DNA from: Lachnospiraceae bacterium
GTDB taxonomy: Bacteria > Bacillota > Clostridia > Lachnospirales > Lachnospiraceae
Reading direction: 5' to 3'
NCBI GenBank assembly: GCA_910574185.1
Contig: CAJSZQ010000024.1
Location: forward strand, 1 to 64,000
Length of the DNA: 64,000 nt
The position numbers and the translations under genes are program-made. Below the pieces are notes generated by a model. That model saw only the letters and a list, made by a program, of their open reading frames with translations. It did not search any database and had not been told where the DNA came from. Positions 53,669-62,531 of this stretch are shown here, in pieces (positions within the stretch are counted from its first letter, which is position 1; every line of letters starts with the position of its first letter).

Positions 53669-54884
53669 GAATGTAAAAGTATATACAGAAGAGAAAAAAT
53701 TTAAAGAGGGAAGTATTTACATAGAAGGTGGGAGATTTGTCTCGCCTTCTGCGCATTTGGAAAAAGGAAATGTCTGTGGGGAACAGATGGAAGCAGAGAA
53801 GGCAGTAATTGACGGAGAAGGCTGCTATGCAATTCCTGGGCTGATTGATTTGCATTTTCATGGATGTATGGGAGCGGATTTCTGTGACGGAACTGAGGAA
53901 GCATTAAAGATTATTACCGAATATGAAGCTTCTGTGGGTGTGACGGCGATTGCGCCGGCAACTATGACGCTTCCGGTGAAAGAATTAGAAGATATTTTGT
54001 CTGTTGCTGCAGTATATGCCGGAAAACAGGCGGTGGATAAAGAGGAACCGGGAGAGAAGATGGAGAGAAAGAAGGCCTCTGATGCAGAGAAGCTTCGTGC
54101 AGATTTGGTCGGTATCAATATGGAGGGGCCTTTTATTAGCCGGGCGAAAAAGGGGGCGCAGGACGCGGCCAACATCATCCCATGTGATTCAAAGATTTGT
54201 GAGCGGTTTCTGGAGGCGTCACAGGGATTGGTGAAATTTATCGGAATTGCCCCAGAAGAAAGTGAAGGAGCGGTGGAATTTATACAATCGGTCAAGGATA
54301 AGGTTCATGTATCCCTGGCTCATACAAATGCGGACTACGATACGGCGAATGAGGCTTTTCAGGCAGGGGCGGATCATGCGGTGCATTTGTATAATGCTAT
54401 GTCTTCTTTTACCCACAGAACACCGGGAGTGATAGGCGCTGTGGTGGACAATGAACATGTGTGGGCAGAGCTTATCTGCGATGGAGTACATGTGCATCCG
54501 GCGGCAGTCAGAGCTACATTTAAAATGCTGGGAGAAGACAGGATTGTACTGATTAGCGACAGTATGAGGGCTACGGGAATGCCGGATGGAACTTATACGC
54601 TGGGCGGTCTGGATGTAAATGTTCAGGGAAATCGCGCGACATTAGTTTCAGACGGAGCGCTGGCAGGCTCGGTGACTAACCTGATGGATTGTATGCGGAC
54701 GGTGGTAAAGGATATGGGAGTTCCCCTGGAAACAGCGGTTGCCTGTGTTACAATCAATCCGGCAAGATGTCTTGAAATAGAAGCGGATTACGGCAGTATT
54801 GCTGAAGGAAAGACTGCGGACCTGGTACTTTTGGATGAAGAGCTGAATATCAGAACAGTGGTAAAGAGGGGGCAGATTTTATGA
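53658..54884 (+). CDS. nagA: N-acetylglucosamine-6-phosphate deacetylase
   Basis: A 408-aa amidohydrolase. Key motifs: LIDLHFHGCMGADFCDG, the metal Glu in NMEGPF, the metal His residues in SLAHTNADYD and HLYNAMSSFTHR, and the catalytic Asp in LISDSMRATG. A Lys/Glu-rich insert of about 25 residues lies before the NMEGPF strand. It removes acetate from GlcNAc-6-P and feeds NagB. The ATG at 53658 is inside the kinase 3' end; a TTG at 53643 is closer to AGGAG and remains possible. The stop overlaps the next gene (ATGA). Confidence 0.93.
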   Translation: MIVKNVKVYTEEKKFKEGSIYIEGGRFVSPSAHLEKGNVCGEQMEAEKAVIDGEGCYAIPGLIDLHFHGCMGADFCDGTEEALKIITEYEASVGVTAIAPATMTLPVKELEDILSVAAVYAGKQAVDKEEPGEKMERKKASDAEKLRADLVGINMEGPFISRAKKGAQDAANIIPCDSKICERFLEASQGLVKFIGIAPEESEGAVEFIQSVKDKVHVSLAHTNADYDTANEAFQAGADHAVHLYNAMSSFTHRTPGVIGAVVDNEHVWAELICDGVHVHPAAVRATFKMLGEDRIVLISDSMRATGMPDGTYTLGGLDVNVQGNRATLVSDGALAGSVTNLMDCMRTVVKDMGVPLETAVACVTINPARCLEIEADYGSIAEGKTADLVLLDEELNIRTVVKRGQIL

Positions 54885-55843
54885 AAAGACGGGCTGGCGT
54901 ATTGGCAGGCCTGATAGCTGCGGCAGGGATTGTAACTGCCGCAGTATATCGTTATATATTTTTCTTTTCCAGAAGACAGAGGAAGCATATCGGATATCCG
55001 GAGGGAGAGCAGTATACGGGTTACCGCCAGTTGTCCGAGGGGCTGATTCAGAGGCTTAAGGAAATTCCCTTTGAGGAAGTTAAGATTTGCTCTGACGACG
55101 GACTTGATTTGTATGGGAAATATTATCATCAGGCAGAAAAAGCGCCGGTTGAAATTCTTTTCCATGGATATCATGGCGTAGCAGAACGGGATTTCTGCGG
55201 GGGATTCTGGTTGGCGAGAGAAGCAGGACACAATGTTTTGTTAATTGATGAGCGCGCCCATGGAAAAAGCGACGGACATGTGATTAGCTTTGGTATTCGG
55301 GAGCGATATGATTGTCTTGCATGGATTCGCTATATAACAGAGCGATGTGGTAGAGACGTGCCGATTGTACTGGTTGGGGTGTCTATGGGAGCGGCCGCTG
55401 TTCTTATGACGTCGAATCTGGATTTGCCGGACAATGTGAAAGGAATTATTGCCGATTGCGGCTATTCTTCGGCCAAGGCAATCATAAAGAAAAGAATAGG
55501 TGAAATGGGACTTCCGATAGGTTTTTTGTATCCTGTTGTAAGAGTAGGAGCCAGAGTATTCGGACATTTTGATTTGGAGGAAAGCAGCCCTGTAGAAGCG
55601 CTCAGAAAATGTAATATTCCGGTACTGTTGATTCATGGGGAGGACGACCGATTTGTTCCCTGTGAGATGAGTTGGGAAAACTACAGGGCGTGCAGGGCTG
55701 AGAAAGACATTTTTACAGTTCCCGGAGCAGGGCATGCCCTGTGCTATATGGCGGATACAGAAGGCTACCGAAAAGTGGTGCGGGAATTTCTGGATAAAAT
55801 AGGGATTACAATCCGCGTTCGCCAGGAGGCGTGTGGACAGTAA
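54881..55843 (+). CDS. Membrane-anchored alpha/beta hydrolase
   Basis: A 320-aa protein with one N-terminal helix (GVLAGLIAAAGIVTAAVYRY) and an alpha/beta-hydrolase fold: FHGYHGVAERDF oxyanion region, nucleophile elbow GVSMGA, acid Asp in LIHGEDDRFVP and His in GAGHALCY. It overlaps nagA by 4 bp. It may be an esterase, such as one removing acyl groups from host or wall sugars, but the substrate is not shown. Confidence 0.85.
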   Translation: MKRRAGVLAGLIAAAGIVTAAVYRYIFFFSRRQRKHIGYPEGEQYTGYRQLSEGLIQRLKEIPFEEVKICSDDGLDLYGKYYHQAEKAPVEILFHGYHGVAERDFCGGFWLAREAGHNVLLIDERAHGKSDGHVISFGIRERYDCLAWIRYITERCGRDVPIVLVGVSMGAAAVLMTSNLDLPDNVKGIIADCGYSSAKAIIKKRIGEMGLPIGFLYPVVRVGARVFGHFDLEESSPVEALRKCNIPVLLIHGEDDRFVPCEMSWENYRACRAEKDIFTVPGAGHALCYMADTEGYRKVVREFLDKIGITIRVRQEACGQ

Positions 55844-55869
55844 TCATACGAAGCAAAATATTACAGTAA

Positions 55870-55918
55870 AGCTGTTGCATTAAGATGACTTTCATCTATA
55901 AGGCAACGGCTCTTTGTT
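55870..55918 (+). terminator. Terminator of the kinase-nagA operon
   Basis: GCTGTTGCATT pairs with AAGGCAACGGC, with an inner AGATGA/TCATCT stem, and TCTTTGTTT follows. Confidence 0.7.
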
Positions 55919-55974
55919 TATGTTTTCATAATAAAGGTTAGGGTTTGCAGTTTATTTTGGCAATGAGGCATATA

Positions 55975-56003
55975 TTGCAACACTGAAGATAGAATGTTAT
56001 AAT
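55975..56003 (+). promoter_or_regulatory. Promoter of the GH13 gene
   Basis: TTGCAA (55975-55980) and TATAAT (55998-56003) are 17 bp apart. Confidence 0.7.
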
Positions 56004-56200
56004 GGACGAGCGAGGTTAAATGCAGATAGTGTGATGAAATTCTGAGTAAGCGAGGAATGAATGCTGTCTGGGTGGAGAGGGGCCCGGAAATTTGGAAAGT
56101 GATGGAAGAGACGGGATACTGACTTGTGAAAAAAGAAACTACCGGCGAGCCGGATGATATAGATAGAAAAGTACAATGCAATAATGGGGGAAATGAAAAA

Positions 56201-58411
56201 ATGGCAAAAAAAGCAAAAGTAAAGAGAAATAGGGCAATGCAGAAAGCTGCGAAAAACAAGACAGTTAAGAAAGCAGTTGTGAATGAGGAAATAGTGGAGG
56301 AAGCTGTAGAGAAAGTAGTTGAGAAAGCGGACGCCATTTCAGAGAAAGAAATAGAGAAGAAAGAACCGGAAGCTGTGAAGGCAGAGGCAATGGAGAAGAA
56401 AGAATCGGAAGCTGTGAAGGCAGAGAAAGCAGAGAAGAAAGAGCCGGAAGTTGTGAAGACAGAGGCAATAGAGAAGAAAGAGTCAGAAGAAGAGAAAGCA
56501 GAGGTAATAGAGAAGAAAGAATCGGAAGTTGTGAAGGCAGAAGAAATAGAGAAAAAGGAAGAGATCGAAAAGGCGGCTGAGAGGGAGCGCGACATTTTCC
56601 GGAAGCGCATGGAGCGGCATCATGACGAGCTGCGCTGGCTTTATATGGAACTTTACGGAAACGACAGCATGTTTATGGAGCTTTGTGAGCAGATGGGCTC
56701 GTATTATGAGATGCGAAACCAGAGCTTGAAGCGTTTGGATGAGAAAAGGGAGCAGAATCCGGAGTGGTTTAAAGAGAAAGATATGCTTGGCATGATGCTG
56801 TATATTGATAATTTTGCAGGAAATCTTAAAGGGGTTAAAGAGAAACTATCTTATTTGGAGGACTGTAATGTAAACTGCATACATTTGATGCCGTTTCTGG
56901 ATACACCGGAAGGCCGTTCCGACGGGGGATACGCTGTAGCGGATTTCAGAAAGGTAAGGCCGGATCTTGGAACCATGGAGGATTTAGCGGAACTGGCGGA
57001 GGAATGCCATGATAAGGGAATGAACCTGTGTATGGACTTTGTCATGAATCACACTTCAGAAGATCACGAATGGGCTGTGAAGGCAAGACAGAGAGACGGC
57101 GAATATATGAGCCGTTATTTCTTCTATGATAATTATGAGATTCCTGCTCAGTACGAAGCTACAGTGCCGCAAGTATTTCCGACAACAGCGCCGGGGAACT
57201 TTACCTGGCTTCCAGATATCGGACATCATGTCATGACCAGTTTTTATCCATATCAGTGGGATTTGAATTACGGCAATCCCAGGGTATTTAATGAGATGAT
57301 GTATAATTTTCTGTATCTTGCTAATCAGGGAATGGATATTATCCGAATTGACGCGGTTCCTTATATCTGGAAGGAGCTGGGTACTCAGTGCAGGAACCTT
57401 CCGCAGGTACATACTATTGTGCGTATGATGCGTATGATTAGTGAAATTGTGTGCCCTGGCGTAGTGCTTTTGGGTGAAGTGGTGATGGAGCCAGAGAAAG
57501 TAGCGCCATATTTTGGTACGGTGGAGAAACCGGAATGTCATATGCTTTACAATGTGACGACGATGGCGTCCACCTGGCATACAGTTGCTACCAGAGATGT
57601 AAGGCTCTTAAAGAACCAGATGAATATTGTAAATGGATTGCCCAAGGAGTACACGTTCTTAAATTATCTCCGCTGTCATGATGATATCGGTTGGGGGCTG
57701 GACTACAATCTGCTGAAATACTGGGGGATGGAAGAAGTTCCTCATAAGAGATATTTAAACGATTATTTTACCGGAAGATTCGAGGGAAGCGTCAGCAGAG
57801 GAGAACTATATAATGAGGATTTAGTGCTTGGGGATGCAAGATTCTGCGGAACTACTGCGTCCATGTGCGGAATTGAGAGCGCCGGTTTTGAGGGAAATAA
57901 TGCGAAAATGGAAGATGCAGTTCGTATGGATGTGATGCTGCACGCATATATGCTGATGCAAACGGGTATTCCAATGTTGTACAGCGGTGATGAAGTGGGT
58001 CAGGTAAACGATTATACATATAAGGAACATCCGACCAAATGGGAAGATTCCCGTTACATTCATAGAGGTCCGTTTTGTTGGGAGCTGGCGGAAAGCAGAA
58101 AGGCAGAGGATACTGTTTCAGGGAAGCTGTTTCAGAGCCTGGATAAACTGGAGCAGATTCGCAGGCAGGAAAAAGTATTTGACGCAGATTCTGACGTTTG
58201 GATTATTGACGTGCCGGATATTTCCGTATTATGTATTGCCAGAGATAAAGAAAATGAGAGGATGGTAGGAGTTTTCAATTTTGGAGACTGGGAAAAAGAA
58301 ATTGACGTACCAGAGGTAGGAGATTTCAACAGTCTGGTAGACGGACAGAAGGTGGATATCCATCATGTGAAGCTGCCTGGACATGGATTTGTCTGGCTAA
58401 AAAGGGCGTAG
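56201..58411 (+). CDS. GH13 amylosucrase-like enzyme with charged N-terminal repeats
   Basis: A 736-aa protein. Residues 1-130 are almost only Lys, Glu, Ala and Val, with repeats of the type EKKESEAVKAEAIEKKE; no signal peptide. The rest is a GH13 barrel: YAVADFRKVRPDLGT, CMDFVMNHTS, nucleophile Asp in IIRIDAVPYIW, acid Glu in VLLGEVVMEP and the third Asp in RCHDDIGW. The layout is closest to amylosucrase and sucrose hydrolases. The ATG at 56201 follows GGGGGAA; the frame opens at a GTG at 56126, which has a weaker site. Substrate unproven. Confidence 0.85.
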   Translation: MAKKAKVKRNRAMQKAAKNKTVKKAVVNEEIVEEAVEKVVEKADAISEKEIEKKEPEAVKAEAMEKKESEAVKAEKAEKKEPEVVKTEAIEKKESEEEKAEVIEKKESEVVKAEEIEKKEEIEKAAERERDIFRKRMERHHDELRWLYMELYGNDSMFMELCEQMGSYYEMRNQSLKRLDEKREQNPEWFKEKDMLGMMLYIDNFAGNLKGVKEKLSYLEDCNVNCIHLMPFLDTPEGRSDGGYAVADFRKVRPDLGTMEDLAELAEECHDKGMNLCMDFVMNHTSEDHEWAVKARQRDGEYMSRYFFYDNYEIPAQYEATVPQVFPTTAPGNFTWLPDIGHHVMTSFYPYQWDLNYGNPRVFNEMMYNFLYLANQGMDIIRIDAVPYIWKELGTQCRNLPQVHTIVRMMRMISEIVCPGVVLLGEVVMEPEKVAPYFGTVEKPECHMLYNVTTMASTWHTVATRDVRLLKNQMNIVNGLPKEYTFLNYLRCHDDIGWGLDYNLLKYWGMEEVPHKRYLNDYFTGRFEGSVSRGELYNEDLVLGDARFCGTTASMCGIESAGFEGNNAKMEDAVRMDVMLHAYMLMQTGIPMLYSGDEVGQVNDYTYKEHPTKWEDSRYIHRGPFCWELAESRKAEDTVSGKLFQSLDKLEQIRRQEKVFDADSDVWIIDVPDISVLCIARDKENERMVGVFNFGDWEKEIDVPEVGDFNSLVDGQKVDIHHVKLPGHGFVWLKRA

Positions 58412-58423
58412 GGAGAAATTTGG

Positions 58424-58771
58424 ATGGGATTATTAAAGAAAATGAAAACAAGGATGATTTTCCGTTGTAATAAATCCAGGGAAGCAATTATAGAATGTTT
58501 AGAGAAGCCTCGGTTTGAGGACAATTTAAATTATATCTTTTTTGAGGAAAACGGAGCATATTGTTTTTCAGTTACCAAACTTCCCTACCAGCTTGGGAAA
58601 CGGCGTCCAGTGCCTTATCGGATGTGGTTTGAACAGGGAGAGAAGGCTCTGTATCTTGTAATTGAGGAAAAGGAAGCGGTCAGTGTGATGACTGCTTCCT
58701 CCCAGGAGCCGGAGATGTATCGGTTCTTTATAGAAAAATGTGACTGTGAACCGGCAAAAATCATAGAATAG
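58424..58771 (+). CDS. Small unknown protein
   Basis: A 115-aa alpha/beta protein, 12 bp after the GH13 gene and probably co-transcribed. It starts MGLLKKMKTRMIFRC and has no membrane segment or known motif. Two neighbouring Cys (EKCDCEP) lie near the C-terminus. Function unknown. Confidence 0.65.
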   Translation: MGLLKKMKTRMIFRCNKSREAIIECLEKPRFEDNLNYIFFEENGAYCFSVTKLPYQLGKRRPVPYRMWFEQGEKALYLVIEEKEAVSVMTASSQEPEMYRFFIEKCDCEPAKIIE

Positions 58772-58851
58772 AATGGTATTTCTTTTTTGGAAGCACAAAG
58801 CGTGCTAAATGCAGCGGGAGATTTGTTCAAGGTACGGCAGGATAAGGATGG

Positions 58852-59946
58852 GTGAGATACTTGGAGACAGGGAGAAAATACAATTTGACATGGTTTTACT
58901 GTGGGGCTGTACTATTTGCAGCCTCTTTTTTGCTTCTGTATCTTGCAAGGAAAGCAGAAGGAATGGCGCAGTGGTATGCAGTACATATTTATCCAGTTAT
59001 CGTGGGGTCAGTGGGAAGAGTATTTGGCTGGTTTCCGGTCTCGGTGGTGGAGATATTTCTGTATGTGACAATATTTCTTTTAATAGCATGCTTCTTTCGG
59101 ATGATATTTCGTTTGGCGGCAAGAAAGGGGGGAAAGGCGGAGATTACACATTTCTTTTCCGGTGTGTGGCTTGCGGCGTCTCTTTTATTCTTCCTCTATA
59201 CGTTGAATTGCGGAATCAACTATCAGAGATTGTCCTTTACAGAGCAGGAAAGAATTGAGACAGGAAAGTACTCGGTGGATGAGTTAAAAAAAGTCTGTGA
59301 AATACTTACCAGGGAAGTCAATACCTATGCTGGGCAGGTGGAGCGAGACGAAGAGGGCCTGATGATTCTGGACGGTTCAGAGAGCGGGATAGCAGTAAAG
59401 GCGATGCACAGTCTTGGAGAGGATTACAAGGGGATGGAGGGATTTTATCCGAAGCCAAAGGCGCTTGCCGGTTCCTGGCTGCTGTCAATACAGAATTTGT
59501 CTGGGATTTATGCGCCTTTTACAGTGGAGGCTAATTATAATAATGATATGGTGGATTATAATATTCCTTTTACTGCCTGTCACGAACTGTCTCATCTAAG
59601 AGGATTCATGCAGGAAGAAGAAGCGAATTTTATTGCTTATCTGGCGTGTATGAACTCTGACGCGCCGGAATTTCGCTACAGCGGAAGCCTTCTGGGGTGG
59701 ATTCACTGTGCCAATGCGCTGCGCAGAGAGGATACCGAGGCGTGGAGAAAAATGCGGGGAGAATTGTCAGAGAAGGTGGCGCCAGATCTTCAGGCAAACA
59801 GTGAGTTCTGGTCTTCTTATGAGGGAAAGGCGGCAGAGGTATCAGAAAAAATCAATGATAGGTATCTTAAGGTAAACGGTCAGACGGACGGGGTGAAGAG
59901 CTATGGCAGACTGGTAGACCTTTTGATAGCATATTATGAGGATTAA
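58852..59946 (+). CDS. DUF3810 membrane protein with HExxH motif
   Basis: A 364-aa protein with three N-terminal membrane helices (residues 12-32, 45-85, 100-120) and an outer domain with the zinc-protease motif HELSH in TACHELSHLRGFMQEEEANF; the downstream Glu of EEEANF fits a third ligand. These features match DUF3810. GTG start after AAGGATG. It may be a metallopeptidase-like envelope protein; activity is not known for the family. Confidence 0.85.
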   Translation: MRYLETGRKYNLTWFYCGAVLFAASFLLLYLARKAEGMAQWYAVHIYPVIVGSVGRVFGWFPVSVVEIFLYVTIFLLIACFFRMIFRLAARKGGKAEITHFFSGVWLAASLLFFLYTLNCGINYQRLSFTEQERIETGKYSVDELKKVCEILTREVNTYAGQVERDEEGLMILDGSESGIAVKAMHSLGEDYKGMEGFYPKPKALAGSWLLSIQNLSGIYAPFTVEANYNNDMVDYNIPFTACHELSHLRGFMQEEEANFIAYLACMNSDAPEFRYSGSLLGWIHCANALRREDTEAWRKMRGELSEKVAPDLQANSEFWSSYEGKAAEVSEKINDRYLKVNGQTDGVKSYGRLVDLLIAYYED

Positions 59947-60066
59947 TTTCAGAGCAAAAAATGTACTTCAGCATATTCTGGCGCCTGGCGCGGTCGTTCG
60001 CGGCATACTTCTTTTTTGTGCCAGTGTGCATCTCACAGAGTTTTTTATTATATAGGGACTGAAGTT

Positions 60067-60198
60067 GTAACAGTTCAGCCTGCAGCTGCGCAGTTAGCAG
60101 CCAGTGAACCTGAGCAGCCAGAAATCCGCCCCTTTGCCGTAGGCAAACTTTAAAATGGGCGGATTCCGTAACAGTGAAGCGGAAGGCTGAACTGTTAC
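60067..60198. repeat. 132-bp palindromic element
   Basis: GTAACAGTTCAGCC and GGCTGAACTGTTAC are perfect 14-bp ends. Inside, ATCCGCCC/GGGCGGAT and TTTGCC-GTA-GGCAAA make a strong stem. It directly precedes the 239-bp repeat copy B and follows the DUF3810 gene. Confidence 0.8.
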
Positions 60199-60199
60199 C

Positions 60200-60438
60200 G
60201 TTACAGTTCACAGGTCATCTGGTATACAGCGGGTTGAATCAGGAGCAGGTCTCTGAGCAGACAATTCAGGAGTGCTTTTCATGGAATTGAAATAGCAGCT
60301 TATGCAGACTTAGGCGCGAAGGCTTTCCTGAGCGGCTTAGTCTGCGTTAGCTGATAGTTCAATGGAATGTTACTCCGTCTGCTTAGAGACCTGCTCCTGA
60401 TTCAACCCGCGTCCGGCAGGCGATGTGTGAACAGTAAC
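60200..60438. repeat. 239-bp structured repeat, copy B
   Basis: Same length and fold as the copy at 34971-35209, with few differences. The T35019-A35162 pair of copy A is G60248-C60391 here, so pairing is kept. It lies just upstream of the tRNA pair. Confidence 0.85.
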
Positions 60439-60477
60439 CTGTTACCCTGAAGTTTCCTAAATATAATGAAAAAGTGC

Positions 60478-60506
60478 TTGCAAAAAGCAGCAGGGTATGG
60501 TAGTAT
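60478..60506 (+). promoter_or_regulatory. Promoter of the tRNA pair
   Basis: TTGCAA (60478-60483) and TAGTAT (60501-60506) are 17 bp apart, about 50 bp before tRNA-Glu. Confidence 0.6.
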
Positions 60507-60557
60507 GATTATCGCACGTGAGAATTTTGTATATGGTTATTCATGTGTTTATCGTAA

Positions 60558-60629
60558 GGCTCCATGGTCAAGCGGTTAAGACATCGCCCTTTCACGGCGG
60601 TAACCCGGGTTCGATTCCCGGTGGAGTCA
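60558..60629 (+). tRNA. tRNA-Glu (TTC)
   Basis: 72 nt. The acceptor GGCTCCA pairs with TGGAGTC; the anticodon loop is CCTTTCACG with TTC; the T arm is CCGGGTTCGATTCCCGG. CCA is not encoded. Confidence 0.95.
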
Positions 60630-60632
60630 CAT

Positions 60633-60704
60633 GGCGCAGTAGCCAAGTGGTAAGGCATGGGTCTGCAACACCCTGATTCACCAGTTCAAATCTGGTCTGC
60701 GCCT
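60633..60704 (+). tRNA. tRNA-Cys (GCA)
   Basis: 72 nt. The acceptor GGCGCAG pairs with CTGCGCC and is followed by T, the Cys discriminator base. The anticodon GCA is in GTCTGCAACAC. The T arm is CCAGTTCAAATCTGG. It starts 3 bp after tRNA-Glu. Confidence 0.95.
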
Positions 60705-60821
60705 CTAAGAAAAACCCGGAGATTCAAGGGTTTCCGGTTATAAGGAAGTAATTTTGAATTAGGCGGTATAGCTCCGATTACAGGGCTGTATCGTCTATTT
60801 CATTATATAAGAACTTATTCA

Positions 60822-60955
60822 TGGATCAGGAATGGGCTGAACTGCGCATTCCGTAAGAACGTGATTCAGGAGTGAAGGGCGATTTTTGCGCAGCAAAACT
60901 TTAAATGTCGCCCCGAATTGCTGTTGTGAGCGGCCTTCCAGGTCGTGAATAGTAA
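60822..60955. repeat. Structured intergenic repeat related to 60067-60198
   Basis: A stem GGGCGA / TCGCCC with an inner TTTTGC-GCA-GCAAAA lies in its middle. The CAAAACTTTAAATG loop edge resembles CAAACTTTAAAATG in the 60067 element. The ends are less regular. Confidence 0.5.
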
Positions 60956-60996
60956 TGACATTATCACAAATTAAAAACAAATCTAGAAAGAGGACT

Positions 60997-61025
60997 TTGC
61001 ACTTGCTATAAAGTAGTGCTATGAT
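60997..61025 (+). promoter_or_regulatory. Promoter of the VanW-family gene
   Basis: TTGCAC (60997-61002) and TATGAT (61020-61025) are 17 bp apart, 42 bp before the ATG. Confidence 0.7.
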
Positions 61026-61066
61026 AAATTAAGAAGGATAAAAAAGTAAGATAAGGAGTGGCTCTG

Positions 61067-62485
61067 ATGAAGCGCATAATCATACCGATTGCAGTAGTAT
61101 TTGTTCTTGCTATCTGTTATTTTGCCTGTTGTGCGGCAGTGGATAAGGAGCGTATACTGCCGCGTACTTCGGTAAACGGAGTTGATATTGGCGGGATGGA
61201 GGTTCAGGAAGCGGTGAGTTTCTTAGAGCGTGAAGCAGATTCGCGCCGGAATACGGCAGTTATAACCGTTCGTCTTGGAGAGAAAGAGTATCCGGTTGCT
61301 GTGGGAGAGGCAATAGAGTGGGACTATAAGTCTGTTGTAGAAGATATCCAAAAGCAGACGGAGAGCGCGTACTTTGCCAGAGGTTACTTTCTGATAAAAT
61401 CTTTTCTGACGGGAGATATTCGAAAAGCTGCTCCTGTATCAATCAATGAAGAACTGCTTGAAACAGCGATAAAAGACAGCGGCTTGTCTGACGAAGGAAC
61501 AACAAAACAGACCGTATACCGGGCAGAAAAGGATTGCCTGGTCTTCACAATGGGAACGGCAGGCGAAGAAGCAGACGGCGTTAAGCTGAAAGAAGAGCTG
61601 AAATCAGCGATTCTGTCAGATGATTATTCGGTAATAGAATGTCCTGTTTCTGCCGGCAGCGTAGATGATGTTGAGCTTGATATGATTTATCAGGAGATTT
61701 ATAAAAAGCCGGAAAATGCCACGTTAGATTCGGCAAATAACTATCAGATTAAAGAATCTGTAGCAGGAATCCGGTTTGACAAAGAAAATGCCCGCAAAGT
61801 CTTAGAGGCGGCGGAAGAAGGCAGTACCGTTACAATCGAGTTTATAAGGGAAGAACCTAAGGTGACTACAGCGGATTTAGAGAAGCGCCTGTTTTTGGAT
61901 AAGCTTGCTACTTATAGCACACAGGTGAGAGGAACGGCAAACCGTAAGGACAATATAAGCCTTGCAGCAGAAAAATGCGACGGCGTGATTCTCTTAAGCG
62001 GAGAAATTTTTTCCTATAATGATACAGTAGGGGAACAGACGGCGGAGACGGGCTATAAGTTGGCAAATGCTACACAGGATGGGCAGATTGTTCAGGCATA
62101 TGGCGGCGGAATCTGTCAAGTGTCATCGACCATTTTTGCGGCGGCACTGTATGCTAATTTAGATATCAAAGAAAGATGGGAGCACGAATATGTTTCCAGT
62201 TATATTGATGCGGGAATAGATGCGGCGGTAGCCTGGGATATGCTGGATTTGAAGATTTGCAATAATAAAGAATATCCTGTGCGGATTGATGTTGATTATG
62301 CAGAGGATATCCTGACGGTAGATATCTGGGGAACGAGGACTGACAATTCTGCCATAGAGATTGATACGCAGATAACAGATGATTCTGATGGAAAGCTCAG
62401 CGTACAGACAAATCGGAAGATTTATAGCGGAGATAAAAAGAAGATGTTTGTAGAACAGATAGCGCACAGTACATATATTAACTAA
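61067..62485 (+). CDS. VanW-family exported protein
   Basis: A 472-aa protein with an N-terminal membrane or signal helix (IIPIAVVFVLAICYFACCAA), putative peptidoglycan-binding repeats of the PG_binding_4 type (about 35-285), and the VanW domain (about 290-420): NISLAAEKCDGVILLSGEIF, SYNDTVGEQT and AYGGGICQVSSTIFAAALY. VanW domains occur in vancomycin clusters but also widely in Clostridia without resistance genes; the role here is in the envelope and unknown. The ATG at 61067 follows AAGGAG by 8 bp; the GTG at 61058 abuts it. Confidence 0.88.
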   Translation: MKRIIIPIAVVFVLAICYFACCAAVDKERILPRTSVNGVDIGGMEVQEAVSFLEREADSRRNTAVITVRLGEKEYPVAVGEAIEWDYKSVVEDIQKQTESAYFARGYFLIKSFLTGDIRKAAPVSINEELLETAIKDSGLSDEGTTKQTVYRAEKDCLVFTMGTAGEEADGVKLKEELKSAILSDDYSVIECPVSAGSVDDVELDMIYQEIYKKPENATLDSANNYQIKESVAGIRFDKENARKVLEAAEEGSTVTIEFIREEPKVTTADLEKRLFLDKLATYSTQVRGTANRKDNISLAAEKCDGVILLSGEIFSYNDTVGEQTAETGYKLANATQDGQIVQAYGGGICQVSSTIFAAALYANLDIKERWEHEYVSSYIDAGIDAAVAWDMLDLKICNNKEYPVRIDVDYAEDILTVDIWGTRTDNSAIEIDTQITDDSDGKLSVQTNRKIYSGDKKKMFVEQIAHSTYIN

Positions 62486-62531
62486 AGCGTATTAAGGTAT
62501 AAAGCGCGTCATTCGGACAGTTTTGCCGCCA

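Noticed and set aside
61067-62485. VanW gene as a vancomycin-resistance marker
   Set aside because: No vanH, vanA/B, vanX, vanR or vanS nearby; VanW domains are common in Clostridia without resistance.
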